Assembly: GCF_013141775.1 (NCBI RefSeq)
Contig: NZ_WHOB01000020.1
Coordinates: 248,001-312,000 of the forward strand
Direction: 5' to 3'
Length of the DNA: 64,000 bases
DNA from: Paenibacillus phytohabitans
GTDB lineage: Bacteria; Bacillota; Bacilli; Paenibacillales; Paenibacillaceae
Positions 44,449-53,740 of the stretch are shown here, piece by piece; position 1 is the stretch's first letter, and each line of letters begins with the position of its first letter. Under the pieces are notes generated by a model. It had not been told where the DNA came from. It worked only from the letters and a program-made list of their open reading frames with translations, and made no database searches. Both the position numbers and the translations under genes were made by a program.

Positions 44449-44743
44449 TATAATTCCTCCCCGGATGCATGCTCATGATTGTGATGTTTGAATTCATACT
44501 ATCTTAAAATTCGAAACGTCCACAATGTACCGCCCTGCCAAAACTAAGTTGTTTTTCTTGTCCTTTGCACATAAACCTTACGCGCAAGGTACACTCTTCG
44601 GCCTTTCGGCAGCATCCGGCATCCATTAAACCCCTAAAATCCCCGCTCCATATCATACAGAAATATAAATAAAGGTTAATTATTCCATATTGGCGAATTA
44701 CAAGAAGGTTACACATTATCAAGTTATGGAAGAGGGTTACTAC

Positions 44744-45790
44744 ATGAAGCAGAAACAGACTGAGCATCAAAAAGAGCTCCAACATATCATCGACCAGGAG
44801 GTTCTGCTGTCCGGATTTTCGGGGACGGTACTGGTTACGCAACACGATCAGACCCTCGCAGCGGCTGCTTGCGGACAAGCCAACGTAGCTGAGGAACGGA
44901 TCAATCAGCTTAACACCCGCTTCGGGATTGCTTCCGGCAGCAAACTGTTCACAGCAGTAGCTATCTGCCAGCTGGCCGAGCAGGGGAAGCTTTCTTTTGA
45001 CGGCAAGGTGCTGGAGGTCTTACATGAGCAGAAGTTCCCCTTGTTCAGCCCGGAGATCACGGTTCATCAGTTGCTGACGCATAGCTCGGGCATTCCGGAT
45101 TATTTCGATGAGGAGGTTATGGACGATTTCGCAGCACTATGGGAGGACATACCGATGTATACGCTCAGGCGACCGGGTGATTTCTTGCCACTATTTGCAG
45201 CGCTGCCGATGAAATTCACTCCCGGTGATCGTTTCCACTATAATAATGCGGGTTATATCATGCTTGGCCTGATTGTCGAAGCGGTCAGCGGAATGAATTT
45301 CACGGATTATGTGGAGCAGCATATTTTCCAGCCTTGCGGGATGAAGGATTCCGGTTATTTCGCCCTGGATGCCCTCCCGGCCAATACAGCTCTCGGTTAT
45401 ATTGACAGTGAGACCGGAGAGAATATCAGCAACATCTACTCCATTCCGGTAGTGGGAGGCGGCGACGGCGGCGCTTTTGTCACGGCAGCGGATATGAAGA
45501 AGCTGTGGACATGCCTGCTCGGGCACAAGCTGCTGCAGCCAGAGACAACTGCCCTGCTGCTCACACCGCATATTCATGAGGATGAGGATACTTACTATGG
45601 CTATGGAGTATGGATTACGATCCGAAACGGCGGGGTGTTAAAATACCATCTCATGGGCTCCGATCCCGGGGTCTCCTTTCGCTCGGCAGTCTATCCGGCA
45701 AGCGGCGTAACTTTCACCGCTCTCTGCAACCGGAGTAGAGGGACTTACCGGATGATGCAGGTGGCTGAGAAGAACCTGCTGCTGAATTAG
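44744..45790 (+). CDS. Serine hydrolase, beta-lactamase class C family
   Basis: A 348-residue penicillin-binding-protein-like serine hydrolase. The nucleophile motif is SGSK (FGIASGSKLFTA, near residue 66), the second is YNN (FHYNNAGYIMLG). The third, normally KTG/HxG, appears as HLMGSDPG near the C terminus. No signal peptide is seen, so it is probably cytoplasmic and acts as an esterase or peptidase. The ATG at 44744 follows AAGAGGG at 7 nt; upstream in-frame starts lack one. Divergent from the DUF1177 operon. Confidence 0.87.
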   Translation: MKQKQTEHQKELQHIIDQEVLLSGFSGTVLVTQHDQTLAAAACGQANVAEERINQLNTRFGIASGSKLFTAVAICQLAEQGKLSFDGKVLEVLHEQKFPLFSPEITVHQLLTHSSGIPDYFDEEVMDDFAALWEDIPMYTLRRPGDFLPLFAALPMKFTPGDRFHYNNAGYIMLGLIVEAVSGMNFTDYVEQHIFQPCGMKDSGYFALDALPANTALGYIDSETGENISNIYSIPVVGGGDGGAFVTAADMKKLWTCLLGHKLLQPETTALLLTPHIHEDEDTYYGYGVWITIRNGGVLKYHLMGSDPGVSFRSAVYPASGVTFTALCNRSRGTYRMMQVAEKNLLLN

Positions 45791-45825
45791 CTGCGCGCTC
45801 AAGCAGGAGCCCCGTTCTTCCACGG

Positions 45826-45909
45826 GCTACGAGCTACGAGCTACGGGTTACGGGTTACGGGTTACGGGTTACGGGTTACGGGTTACGGGTTACGGGTTAC
45901 GGGTTACGG
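45826..45909. repeat. Heptanucleotide tandem repeat (12 units)
   Basis: GCTACGA twice, GCTACGG once, then nine uninterrupted GTTACGG units, all exactly 7 bp apart. It lies 35 bp past the serine hydrolase stop and is non-coding. Confidence 0.95.
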
Positions 45910-45910
45910 A

Positions 45911-46095
45911 ATAAGTGGATTCCGTACACTTATTTTCATCGTGTGGACCGCATACCAAAAATAAGTGGATAAACGTCACCTAAATTTGCTGATTCCGCCG
46001 CCAAGTCGGTAAATCGGAAAATTAAATGTACTTTTTCCAACTAAAACCCAAATATCAGCGATTCAAGGATAATTAAATGCCCTTTTTCCACTTGT
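45911..46095. repeat. Degenerate 50-bp repeat
   Basis: ATAAGTGGAT occurs at 45911 and 45961, and AATTAAATG..CTTTTTCCA at about 46020 and 46070, in both cases about 50 bp apart. With the heptamers this fills the 400-bp gap between the serine hydrolase and pdp. Confidence 0.6.
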
Positions 46096-46123
46096 CTTAC
46101 GGGGGCGGTCCTGAACAAACCAA

Positions 46124-46163
46124 AAAAGCCGTACAATCAGCGAATTGCTGATGTACGGCTTTT
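46124..46163 (-). terminator. Terminator of the nucleoside-salvage operon
   Basis: AAAAGCCGTACA-ATCAGC against GCTGAT-GTACGGCTTTT with one bulge; T-rich on both sides, so it can act in both directions. It lies 28 bp past the pdp stop. Confidence 0.85.
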
Positions 46164-46190
46164 GGATTGTTAGAGTAACCGGAATCCGCT

Positions 46191-47522
46191 TTAGTACCGC
46201 GTTACGCCATCCTTAGTCACCAGCGCAAATACCAGCGGCTGCGGTGGAACCGGCTGCGCGGAGATGCGGTAAGCTTCCAGCACCTTGGCTTCGGCTTCCT
46301 GCACTTTGCTCTCGCTGGCATCGTTCACATGCAGCACAGCAAGCGTATCGCCTGCGGCTACGGCATCGCCGACCTTAATCGCCAGCTGAATGCCAACGGC
46401 CAGGTCGATGACGGATTCCTTCGTTTCGCGTCCGGCGCCGAGCAGCATCGCCGCTACGCCGATCTCTTCAGCCTGAATACTCTCCACATACCCTGCGGTT
46501 GCAGCCTTCACTTCGATGAACTTGCGCGCTGTCGGCAAAGTATCCGGCGACTCAATCTGCGTGGCATCGCCGCCTTGGGCAGACACCATCTGCTTGAACT
46601 TGTCCAGCGCACTGCCGTCATTGATATGGGACAGCAGAATGGAGCGCGCTTCTTGTTCGTCCTTCGCCTTGCCGCCGAGCACCAGCATCTGGCTGCCCAG
46701 AATGAGGCAGACCTCCTGCAGATCCTTCGGCCCGTGGCCGTTCAGGGTCTCAATGCCTTCTTTGATCTCCAGCGCATTGCCGATACCGAAGCCCAGCGGC
46801 TGGTCCATGTCGCTGATCACAGCGACCGTGTTGCGGCCGAGATGTGTGCCGATATCCACCATCGCCTGTGCGAGTGCAATGGAATCATCCAGCGTCTTCA
46901 TGAACGCGCCGCTGCCGGTCTTCACATCAAGGACGATGGCATCCGCACCTGCGGCGATCTTCTTGCTCATTACGGAGCTGGCAATCAGCGGAATGGATTC
47001 CACGGTTGCAGTCACGTCACGCAGTGCGTACAATTTCTTGTCCGCAGGCGTAATGTTGCCGGACTGGCCGATGACAGCTGCGCCGATCTCCCCTACCTGG
47101 GTGAAAAAGCGCTCCCGGTCCATCTCCACGGAGAATCCGGTGATCGACTCCAGCTTGTCGAGCGTACCGCCGGTGTGGCCGAGGCCGCGTCCGGACATTT
47201 TGGCCACCGGAACTCCGGCTGCAGCTACAAGCGGGGCCAAGACAACGGTAGTCTTATCGCCCACTCCGCCGGTAGAATGCTTGTCCACCTTGATGCCGGC
47301 AATCGGACTGAGATCCACCTGGTCACCGGACATCGCCATTTCCAGGGTCAGATCGCCGGTTTCCCGTGCGTTCATTCCGCGGAAATAGACAGCCATCGCC
47401 CAGGCGGAAATCTGGTAATCAGGAATTTCACCTTTGCTGTAGCCTTGAATCAGAAAAGCTATTTCTTCACGGCTGAGCTCGCCGCCGTCTCGTTTTTTCT
47501 GGATAAGGTCAACTGCACGCAT
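46191..47522 (-). CDS. pdp: Pyrimidine-nucleoside phosphorylase
   Basis: A 443-residue homodimeric phosphorylase that splits uridine and thymidine with phosphate to base and (deoxy)ribose 1-phosphate. The family signature [16 protein letters not shown] is complete (about residue 110), and [15 protein letters not shown] is the phosphate/nucleoside site. The start ATG shares one base with the stop of the preceding phosphorylase gene (TAATG), so translation is probably coupled. It feeds ribose 1-phosphate to DeoB. Confidence 0.96.
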   Translation of the reverse strand: MRAVDLIQKKRDGGELSREEIAFLIQGYSKGEIPDYQISAWAMAVYFRGMNARETGDLTLEMAMSGDQVDLSPIAGIKVDKHSTGGVGDKTTVVLAPLVAAAGVPVAKMSGRGLGHTGGTLDKLESITGFSVEMDRERFFTQVGEIGAAVIGQSGNITPADKKLYALRDVTATVESIPLIASSVMSKKIAAGADAIVLDVKTGSGAFMKTLDDSIALAQAMVDIGTHLGRNTVAVISDMDQPLGFGIGNALEIKEGIETLNGHGPKDLQEVCLILGSQMLVLGGKAKDEQEARSILLSHINDGSALDKFKQMVSAQGGDATQIESPDTLPTARKFIEVKAATAGYVESIQAEEIGVAAMLLGAGRETKESVIDLAVGIQLAIKVGDAVAAGDTLAVLHVNDASESKVQEAEAKVLEAYRISAQPVPPQPLVFALVTKDGVTRY

Positions 47523-48385
47523 TATACCTGTACCTCACGGACAAAGGAGCGCACAAGGCCGATGAATTTCGGTTTGGTCAGGTTAGCTACTTTTACCACC
47601 TGCTCATGAGTAAGCGGCTCCAGCTCGTCCCCGATCGCCATATCGGTGATACAGGTAATGCCGAGCACACGCAGCTTGCTGTGGCTGGCTACGATCACTT
47701 CGGGCACGGTGGACATTCCAACGGCATCGCCGCCGAGGTAGGCCAGCATTTTGAGTTCAGCCGGAGTTTCGTAGGTAGGGCCGCTGATACCGGCATATAC
47801 GCCTTCCTGCAGCACAAGCGCTTCACCGTCGGCACCCTTAACTTCACCGGCCAGCTTCTTCGCCAGCGCGATATATTCAGGGTCATAAGCACGGGACATA
47901 TCCGGGAAACGTACACCCAGCTCCGGATCATTCGGTCCGATCAGCGGGTTGTCGCCGGTCATGTTAAGGTGGTCGGTAATCAGCATGAGGTCGCCGGCTT
48001 TGAACGCTCTGTTCATTCCGCCGCCTGCATTGGTAATCACAAGTGTGCCTACGCCAAGCTTAGCCATTACGTATACCGGCAGCACCACTTTGCGCATTTC
48101 ATAACCTTCATAGTAGTGGAAACGGCCCTGCATGATAATAACATCCTTGCCTTCCAGCTTACCGATCACGAACCGTCCGGCATGGCCTTCTACCGTGGAG
48201 CGCGGGAAATGCGGAATTTCTTCATAAGGCAGATATACCGCATCTTCGATCTGGTCACCCAGATCCCCGAGGCCGGAGCCCAGAATAAGTCCGATAGCCG
48301 GTGTGTAAGAACCGAATTTGGATTGAATATATTCAGCAGCTTCTTTTACCTGCGTGCCGTATGGGACTGTTGATGGTGTTGTCAT
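47522..48385 (-). CDS. Purine-nucleoside phosphorylase paralogue with Asp at the base-binding Asn
   Basis: A 287-residue trimeric-type (PNP/MTAP) phosphorylase. It has [38 protein letters not shown] and [18 protein letters not shown]. In the region of human PNP Asn243 the sequence is CITDMA, where the neighbour paralogue has CITNMA. Asp there is typical of MTA phosphorylase, which takes 6-aminopurines. The Glu of TYETPAE (human Glu201) is kept. It may therefore prefer adenosine-type nucleosides or have broadened range. RBS GGGAGG before the ATG. Confidence 0.93.
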   Translation of the reverse strand: MTTPSTVPYGTQVKEAAEYIQSKFGSYTPAIGLILGSGLGDLGDQIEDAVYLPYEEIPHFPRSTVEGHAGRFVIGKLEGKDVIIMQGRFHYYEGYEMRKVVLPVYVMAKLGVGTLVITNAGGGMNRAFKAGDLMLITDHLNMTGDNPLIGPNDPELGVRFPDMSRAYDPEYIALAKKLAGEVKGADGEALVLQEGVYAGISGPTYETPAELKMLAYLGGDAVGMSTVPEVIVASHSKLRVLGITCITDMAIGDELEPLTHEQVVKVANLTKPKFIGLVRSFVREVQV

Positions 48386-48436
48386 AGGTTGATCCTCCCG
48401 GATATGAATTGTCTTGTAAATAGCTTGAAGCAGGAA

Positions 48437-49261
48437 CTACATCTTCGGAATAAAAGCCAGCACCAGCTTCAGGAATTGCTCGCGCACACGTTCCGCTGTC
48501 TCCATCACTTCTGCATGGTTCAGCGGCTGTTCCAGAATTCCGGCAGCCATGTTGGTGATACAGGAAATACCCAGCACTTCGATACCGGCATGACGGGCCA
48601 CAATCGTCTCAGATACTGTGGACATCCCTACTGCATCTGCCCCTTGGCGGCGCAGCATAACGATCTCAGCAGGAGTCTCGTAGTTGGGTCCGAGCAGGCC
48701 GGCGTATACGCCTTCCTTGAACTCGAAGTTCAGCGCTGCTGCAGCTTCTTTGGCGGCTGCAATTAGGCGCGGGCTGTAGGCCGAAGACATATCCGGGAAA
48801 CGTACGCCCAGCGCATTATCATTCGGTCCGGTCAGCGGATTGCGGCCTGTGAGGTTCAGATGGTCAGTAATCAGCATCAGATCACCCGGTGTGAAATCGG
48901 TGTTGACCCCGCCGGCAGCGTTAGTTACCAGCAGGCTGGTTACGCCCAGCTCTTTCATAACACGTACAGGGAAGGCAGTAGTCTCCGGTCCATAGCCTTC
49001 ATACATGTGGAAGCGGCCCTTCATCATGACGACGCGGCGGCCTTCAATCATGCCGATCAGCAGCTCACCTTCATGTCCTTCAACAGTGGATACGGGGAAA
49101 TGGGGAATTTCATTATAAGGAATGACTACTTCATCCGTGATCAGATCGGCCAGAACGCCGAGGCCGGAGCCGAGGATCAGCCCGATTTCGGGTGCGACGG
49201 TACACTTATCTTTGATATATACTGCTGCTTCTTGAATATTGCTTTGGGTAACTGCGGTCAT
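48437..49261 (-). CDS. punA: Purine-nucleoside phosphorylase (PupG type)
   Basis: A 274-residue trimeric PNP that phosphorolyses inosine and guanosine. Motifs are [64 protein letters not shown], and CITNMAAG with the canonical base-binding Asn. The ATG at 49261 has AAGGAGG at 8 nt; an ATG fourteen codons upstream lacks one. The position downstream of deoB matches pupG in Bacillus. Confidence 0.95.
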   Translation of the reverse strand: MTAVTQSNIQEAAVYIKDKCTVAPEIGLILGSGLGVLADLITDEVVIPYNEIPHFPVSTVEGHEGELLIGMIEGRRVVMMKGRFHMYEGYGPETTAFPVRVMKELGVTSLLVTNAAGGVNTDFTPGDLMLITDHLNLTGRNPLTGPNDNALGVRFPDMSSAYSPRLIAAAKEAAAALNFEFKEGVYAGLLGPNYETPAEIVMLRRQGADAVGMSTVSETIVARHAGIEVLGISCITNMAAGILEQPLNHAEVMETAERVREQFLKLVLAFIPKM

Positions 49262-49319
49262 GGTTGGTTCCTCCTTGAGGTGGGTGGGATGAACTTTAGT
49301 CATCGACGTAAAGCTGAGC

Positions 49320-49447
49320 CGTCACTACGGTGATATTTGGACTTCCGGCCGCTGTTGTCTACAGATTTCTTCAATTATGACCCGCTTAGCGGTTGAAATC
49401 CGTAGACAAAGGCGGTCGCTATCGCTCCTACAGTTCCAAATTTCCCC
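49320..49447. repeat. Structured dispersed repeat, copy B
   Basis: Same element as 32192-32320, here between deoB and punA, 59 bp before punA's start. Its stem TTGTCTACAGATTTC / GAAATCCGTAGACAA has only one mismatch and differs from copy A by paired changes. The tip is CCGCT-AGCGG. Confidence 0.85.
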
Positions 49448-49504
49448 TTCGATTCTTCTCACTTTTAGTTATATCCTTCAGTTCATCTTGATTTATTATT
49501 TAAA

Positions 49505-50683
49505 TTAAATTAATTCAGACAAAAAGCTCGTCCCGTACTGCGGTGCCTTCGCTCCGAAATTATCAGCGATGGTAGCGGCAACGTCAGAGAAGGTCTGGCG
49601 GATGCCCAGGCTGCCCGGAGTCTTGAATCGCGGGCTGTAGATCAGGAGCGGCACATATTCACGGGTATGATCCGTTCCGGCATGGATCGGGTCATTGCCG
49701 TGGTCTGCAGAGATGATCAGCAGATCATCTTCATCCAGGGTGGACAGCAGCTCAGGCAGCGCCTGATCGAATACCTCCAGCGCCTGGCCGTAGCCTTCCG
49801 GATCACGGCGGTGGCCGTACAGGGAGTCGAAGTCTACGAGATTAGTGAACAGGAATCCGTTAAACGGCTTGCGCAGCTCATCAATGGTGATCTGGATGCC
49901 GTGCTCATTGCTCTTCGTCGGGTAAGAAGCTGTTACACCTTCGCCAGTGAAGATATCATTGATTTTACCTACCGCAATCACGTCTTTGCCGATATCCTCC
50001 AGAGCGTTCATAACGGTCGGCTCCGGCGGCTTCACTGCGTAGTCATGACGGTTCGGGGTACGCACGAAATTCCCCGGTTCACCGATATAAGGACGGGCGA
50101 TGACACGGCCGACAGAGAATTCGGGAGCCATCGTCAGCTCGCGGGCGATCCGGCAGGCGCTGTACAGCTCTTCAAGAGGAATGATATCTTCATGCGCGGC
50201 AAGCTGGAATACGCTGTCTGCCGAAGTATACACAATCCATGCGCCGGTCTTCATCTGCTCTTCGCCGTATTCTACGAGAATCTCCGTGCCGGAAGCCGGC
50301 TTGTTGCCAATCACCTTGCGTCCGGTTGCCGCTTCGAACTTCTCAATCAGCTCTGCGGGGAATCCGTCAAAATAAGTATTAAAAGGAACCTCAATCTTCA
50401 GGCCCATCAGCTCCCAGTGGCCGGTCATCGTATCCTTGCCTACTGAAACCTCCTGCATTTTGCCGTAATAGCCTGTTGGGGCAGCTACCGGTTCAAGCGG
50501 CGGCAGCGGAGCAATATTCGCCAGTCCCAGCTGCTGTAGATTAGGAAGCTTAAGACCCGGAACCCGCTCCAGAATATGGCCCAGCGTATGGGAGCCTGTA
50601 TCTCCAAAATTAGCGGCATCCGGCGCTTCACCGATACCTACACTATCCAGAACAATAAATCCGATGCGTTTAAATGAGGACAT
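49505..50683 (-). CDS. deoB: Phosphopentomutase
   Basis: A 392-residue alkaline-phosphatase-superfamily mutase interconverting (deoxy)ribose 1- and 5-phosphates. Metal ligands are visible in [42 protein letters not shown]. The active-site threonine is in [11 protein letters not shown]. The ATG at 50683 has AAGGAG upstream. It lies between xerD and the phosphorylase genes, as in Bacillus (drm). Confidence 0.97.
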   Translation of the reverse strand: MSSFKRIGFIVLDSVGIGEAPDAANFGDTGSHTLGHILERVPGLKLPNLQQLGLANIAPLPPLEPVAAPTGYYGKMQEVSVGKDTMTGHWELMGLKIEVPFNTYFDGFPAELIEKFEAATGRKVIGNKPASGTEILVEYGEEQMKTGAWIVYTSADSVFQLAAHEDIIPLEELYSACRIARELTMAPEFSVGRVIARPYIGEPGNFVRTPNRHDYAVKPPEPTVMNALEDIGKDVIAVGKINDIFTGEGVTASYPTKSNEHGIQITIDELRKPFNGFLFTNLVDFDSLYGHRRDPEGYGQALEVFDQALPELLSTLDEDDLLIISADHGNDPIHAGTDHTREYVPLLIYSPRFKTPGSLGIRQTFSDVAATIADNFGAKAPQYGTSFLSELI

Positions 50684-50741
50684 TGCCGTCTTCACTCCTT
50701 CGTAGTTTGCATAATCGTAAGGTCTGCTCAAAACAGGAAGA

Positions 50742-50770
50742 AACTCCGGGAGAACCTCTCCCGGGAGCTA
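50742..50770 (-). terminator. Hairpin between xerD and deoB
   Basis: GCTCCCGGGAGA / TCTCCCGGAGT stem with a 3-4 nt loop. The T-rich tail is weak, so partial read-through from xerD into deoB is possible. Confidence 0.55.
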
Positions 50771-50882
50771 TCCTTTCAGTATGATTCCATCATAACTTTC
50801 TTACTCACAAAAAGCATCTTTTCGGGCCAATCCAACCCATTACCCGTTATATCCACGGTTACACCATACCTCTGAATACAGG

Positions 50883-51776
50883 CTACCTCGCCCGGGGATG
50901 GTGATTCTCATAGACTTCCTTCATATTCTTGCGGGCGATACCGCTATAAATCTGAGTGGTCGAAATATCGGAATGGCCCAGCATCTGCTGCACAGAGCGC
51001 AGGTCTGCCCCGCCTTCCAGCAGATGAGCGGCGAAGGAATGCCGCAGGGTATGCGGTGTGATGTCCTGCTGGATGTCGGCTTCACGCGCATGTTTCTTGA
51101 TAATCTTCCAAAAGCCCTGACGGGTCAGCCTCCCGCCCAGACTGTTCAGGAACAGCGCCGGCTCCTCCAGGTTCACCCGGAGCAGCTTGTCCCGCATCCC
51201 GCCGGTATAACGGGCCACACAGTCCGCAGCAATAGTACCAATCGGCACCACTCTTTCCTTGCCGGAGGCCACGCTGCAGCGGGCGAACTTCAGCCCGGTG
51301 TTCACGTCCTCCACATTCAGCGAGATTAGCTCCGTAACACGGATACCCGTAGCATAGAGCAGCTCAAGCATCGCCTTATCGCGCATCCCCTGGGCAGAAG
51401 ATTCATCAGGGACGGCCAGCAGGCGTTCAATTTCTTCAATACTAAGAATCATCGGCGGTTTCTTGCTCGGTTTAATCGTTTCCATATCCAGTGTCGGGTC
51501 TTGCCCGATCAGCCGTTCTTTCAGCAAAAAATGAAAATAGGCGCGCAGCGATACCGTATTCCGGTTGACTGTTGCCGTTGCCTTGCCCGCTCCGCGCAGA
51601 GCGCCGAGGTAGAGCATAATATGTGATCTTCTGATTTCTTCCATCGCAGCCGTGCCGCGCTCTTCGGTAAACTCCAGAAACTGTGATATATCCCGTCCAT
51701 AGGATTCCAGCGTACTAGGAGACAATCCCTTGTCCCCGGACAAATACTGCATAAACGGCTGCAAGTGTGACTTCAT
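50883..51776 (-). CDS. xerD: Site-specific tyrosine recombinase XerD
   Basis: A 297-residue recombinase that resolves chromosome dimers at dif with XerC. The catalytic set is complete: Arg in ATGIRVTELI, HTLRHSFAAHLLEGG (His, Arg), LGHSDISTTQIY (His and the nucleophilic Tyr). The N-terminal SAM-like core-binding domain covers residues 1-95. Gene order fur-DUF4227-xerD-deoB matches Bacillus. Confidence 0.96.
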   Translation of the reverse strand: MKSHLQPFMQYLSGDKGLSPSTLESYGRDISQFLEFTEERGTAAMEEIRRSHIMLYLGALRGAGKATATVNRNTVSLRAYFHFLLKERLIGQDPTLDMETIKPSKKPPMILSIEEIERLLAVPDESSAQGMRDKAMLELLYATGIRVTELISLNVEDVNTGLKFARCSVASGKERVVPIGTIAADCVARYTGGMRDKLLRVNLEEPALFLNSLGGRLTRQGFWKIIKKHAREADIQQDITPHTLRHSFAAHLLEGGADLRSVQQMLGHSDISTTQIYSGIARKNMKEVYENHHPRAR

Positions 51777-51921
51777 CTATTCACGCTCCTGTCATACTCA
51801 GGCTGCTTCATGCCGCTCTGCAGCGGTTGGGGTCCGGCAGCAGTCAGAACGCGGGGCGCCCCTTACATGCTCTAGATTCATTCGACAGGCTTCAAGCTTT
51901 TTCCTGCAACCGGCGGAGCGC

Positions 51922-52155
51922 TCACTCCCCGTACCAATAGTAGAACCGCAGGCGCTGACCTGCACTCAGCCCTTCATCGCTTTGCTTCACATCATGAAAT
52001 GCCCGGATGGCTGTGCCCTCCGGAATATCATAGTTCTGAGCGGGGCTGATCCAGGCACTGACCCAGCTTAGGACATAATACAGCACACAGCTGATCGCAA
52101 CGAGCAAGGTCATGAAATACAGCCGGCGTACGGTTTTGGGAATGGAGACAATCAT
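51922..52155 (-). CDS. DUF4227 family small membrane protein (YqzK-like)
   Basis: A 77-residue protein with one membrane helix (about residues 14-37) and an extracytoplasmic C terminus ending RLRFYYWYGE. It matches the DUF4227 family by size, placement and sequence. AGGAGG precedes the ATG, and ACTTTTAGGAGG links it to the leader motif of the bkd genes. It lies between fur and xerD as yqzK does in Bacillus. Function unknown. Confidence 0.85.
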   Translation of the reverse strand: MIVSIPKTVRRLYFMTLLVAISCVLYYVLSWVSAWISPAQNYDIPEGTAIRAFHDVKQSDEGLSAGQRLRFYYWYGE

Positions 52156-52273
52156 CCGGACAACCTCCTAAAAGTTTTGGCAGCCTCTGCTTCACTATTC
52201 CACTTCGCAGAACTCGTCCTTCACTTTATGCGCCGGAGGGTGGTGTTATGTATTGCTCTTTGAATAATCAGTT

Positions 52274-52310
52274 AAAAAGCCCCCTCCGGCCATTCAGCCG
52301 GGGAGAGCTT
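52274..52310 (-). terminator. Terminator after fur
   Basis: AAGCTCTCCCCGGC / GCCGGAGGGGGCTT stem followed by TTTTT on the minus strand. Confidence 0.9.
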
Positions 52311-52356
52311 GTGCGGTAATTCCTCATCTGTATAAGAGTTCATGCTCTATATAAGC

Positions 52357-52824
52357 TTATTCGGGAGTATTGCCTTCTGTAGGATTCTTATCCTTGCAGC
52401 GGTGGCAAATTCCGTGAAAATCAAGTCTATGATCAAGCACCGTAAAATTATAATCCTTCTCAAGACGCTCTTCCAGCGGACCCAGCCAATCCTCACGAAT
52501 CTCATCCATGGTTCCGCATTGTACACAAATCAGATGATGATGATGATGTTTCGCTGTATCCGTCCGCAGATCATAACGGGCAACACCGTCTCCGAAATTA
52601 ATCTTCTCCACGACATGAAGCTCGCTGAGCAGTTCCAGGGTACGATATACGGTGGCGAGACCGATCTCCGGAGCCTTTTCTTTCACCAGCATGAATACAT
52701 CTTCAGCGCTTAAATGATCATCCTCGTTCTCCAGGAGAACTCTTAAGGTCGCTTCCCGTTGAGGTGTAAGCTTGTATCCTTGGGATTGTAGTTGTTGCTT
52801 AATCTTGTCTATCCGGGCTTCCAT
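52357..52824 (-). CDS. fur: Ferric uptake regulator Fur
   Basis: A 155-residue Fur-family metalloregulator. The HTH is in LTPQREATLRVLLEN to IGLATVYRTLELL. Regulatory metal ligands are in KHHHHHLIC, and two structural-zinc Cys pairs are present (CVQCG and CHRC). The position (spoIIM-fur-yqzK-xerD) is that of true fur rather than perR or zur. It would act at the Fur boxes at 4009, 5702 and 14401 in this same window. Confidence 0.94.
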   Translation of the reverse strand: MEARIDKIKQQLQSQGYKLTPQREATLRVLLENEDDHLSAEDVFMLVKEKAPEIGLATVYRTLELLSELHVVEKINFGDGVARYDLRTDTAKHHHHHLICVQCGTMDEIREDWLGPLEERLEKDYNFTVLDHRLDFHGICHRCKDKNPTEGNTPE

Positions 52825-53019
52825 TGTCTGCCTCCCCCTTGGAAAATTACCGCACCGGGCTTCAAGCCACTTCTTCCATTATAGGGGGAGTTACTTTGAG
52901 AAGTCAAACGGTTTTAGCTTACACGGAGGCAGGACCCCGATGTTCAAGGAAGTGCCAGAATGGAAATTCATTCCACCGCATGTTCTAAGGACAGCTGCTG
53001 CTTCCTGAAGATTCCACGC

Positions 53020-53655
53020 TCATCCGGCTGACACCAGCATCGGCGTCACCCACCGCATCATCACCGGGGTCACCCAGGCCTCAAATCCGGAGATCCCCAT
53101 AACCAGCAGGGCCATGCCGAGTGACAACAGGGTGTACATTACAAAAGGCCGTGTCACCTTGGTACGCCGCTGTTGTCCCAGCACCCGGCTGCGGATCATC
53201 AGCAGGGAGAAGGCGATCGCTGCCGCGCTGCATACAAGCAGTACCGGAATCAGCACCAGATTATGCGGGGCTACAGAAACCAGGGCAAACAGCATGCCAT
53301 GCCAGGAATACTGGCTGACGAGACAGCCAACGGTGAAGCCGATCAGCACGCCTTTAAGGAAATCCAGAATCAGAATCCCCGGAAGTCCGATAACCGACAA
53401 GCCGAGTATCCAGATCAGTCCGACCCATTTCAGATTGAATGCGGCAATCCCCCAATACGAATCCTGCGCGGCAGGCAGTCCCTGCTGATCGACGGTCATG
53501 AAGAAATTACCCAGATAATCCCCCAGCTCCTGCTGCTGATCCAGCGTTAACGCACTGACAATGAGCGCTCCAAATACGACCCCGACCAGGAATAATACCG
53601 CGACAAAAATATAAAGAGGCGTCTGTTCCTTCATCATCAGCCTTAAACTGCGCAT
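53020..53655 (-). CDS. spoIIM: Stage II sporulation protein M
   Basis: A 211-residue polytopic membrane protein of the SpoIIM/DUF95 family, with five or six helices. Together with SpoIID and SpoIIP it drives peptidoglycan remodelling during forespore engulfment. The ATG at 53655 follows AAGGAG. It lies directly upstream of fur, as in Bacillus. Confidence 0.95.
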   Translation of the reverse strand: MRSLRLMMKEQTPLYIFVAVLFLVGVVFGALIVSALTLDQQQELGDYLGNFFMTVDQQGLPAAQDSYWGIAAFNLKWVGLIWILGLSVIGLPGILILDFLKGVLIGFTVGCLVSQYSWHGMLFALVSVAPHNLVLIPVLLVCSAAAIAFSLLMIRSRVLGQQRRTKVTRPFVMYTLLSLGMALLVMGISGFEAWVTPVMMRWVTPMLVSAG

Positions 53656-53740
53656 CAGGACATTCTCCTTTCCGGTCACATGTTACACCATATGAAGGAA
53701 TGTCCCGCTCTATGACTTGTCCTTGGTTACTTGTCCTTGG

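Noticed and set aside
44449..44743. Possible riboswitch or leader peptide between DUF1177 and the serine hydrolase
   Set aside because: No conserved riboswitch core or strong hairpin-terminator pair could be found; treated as a divergent promoter region.
45826..45909. Telomere-like sequence
   Set aside because: Chromosomal genes continue on both sides, and the heptamer is a simple microsatellite.
46329..47609. 426-codon plus-strand frame opposite pdp
   Set aside because: Antisense shadow of a highly conserved phosphorylase gene whose catalytic motifs are intact on the minus strand.
47522..49261. The two adjacent purine nucleoside phosphorylases as one frameshifted or duplicated assembly artefact
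   Set aside because: They are clearly diverged paralogues with separate starts and ribosome binding sites.
52939..53007. Short 22-codon plus-strand frame upstream of fur
   Set aside because: Weak ribosome binding site, no homologue recognised, too short to support.
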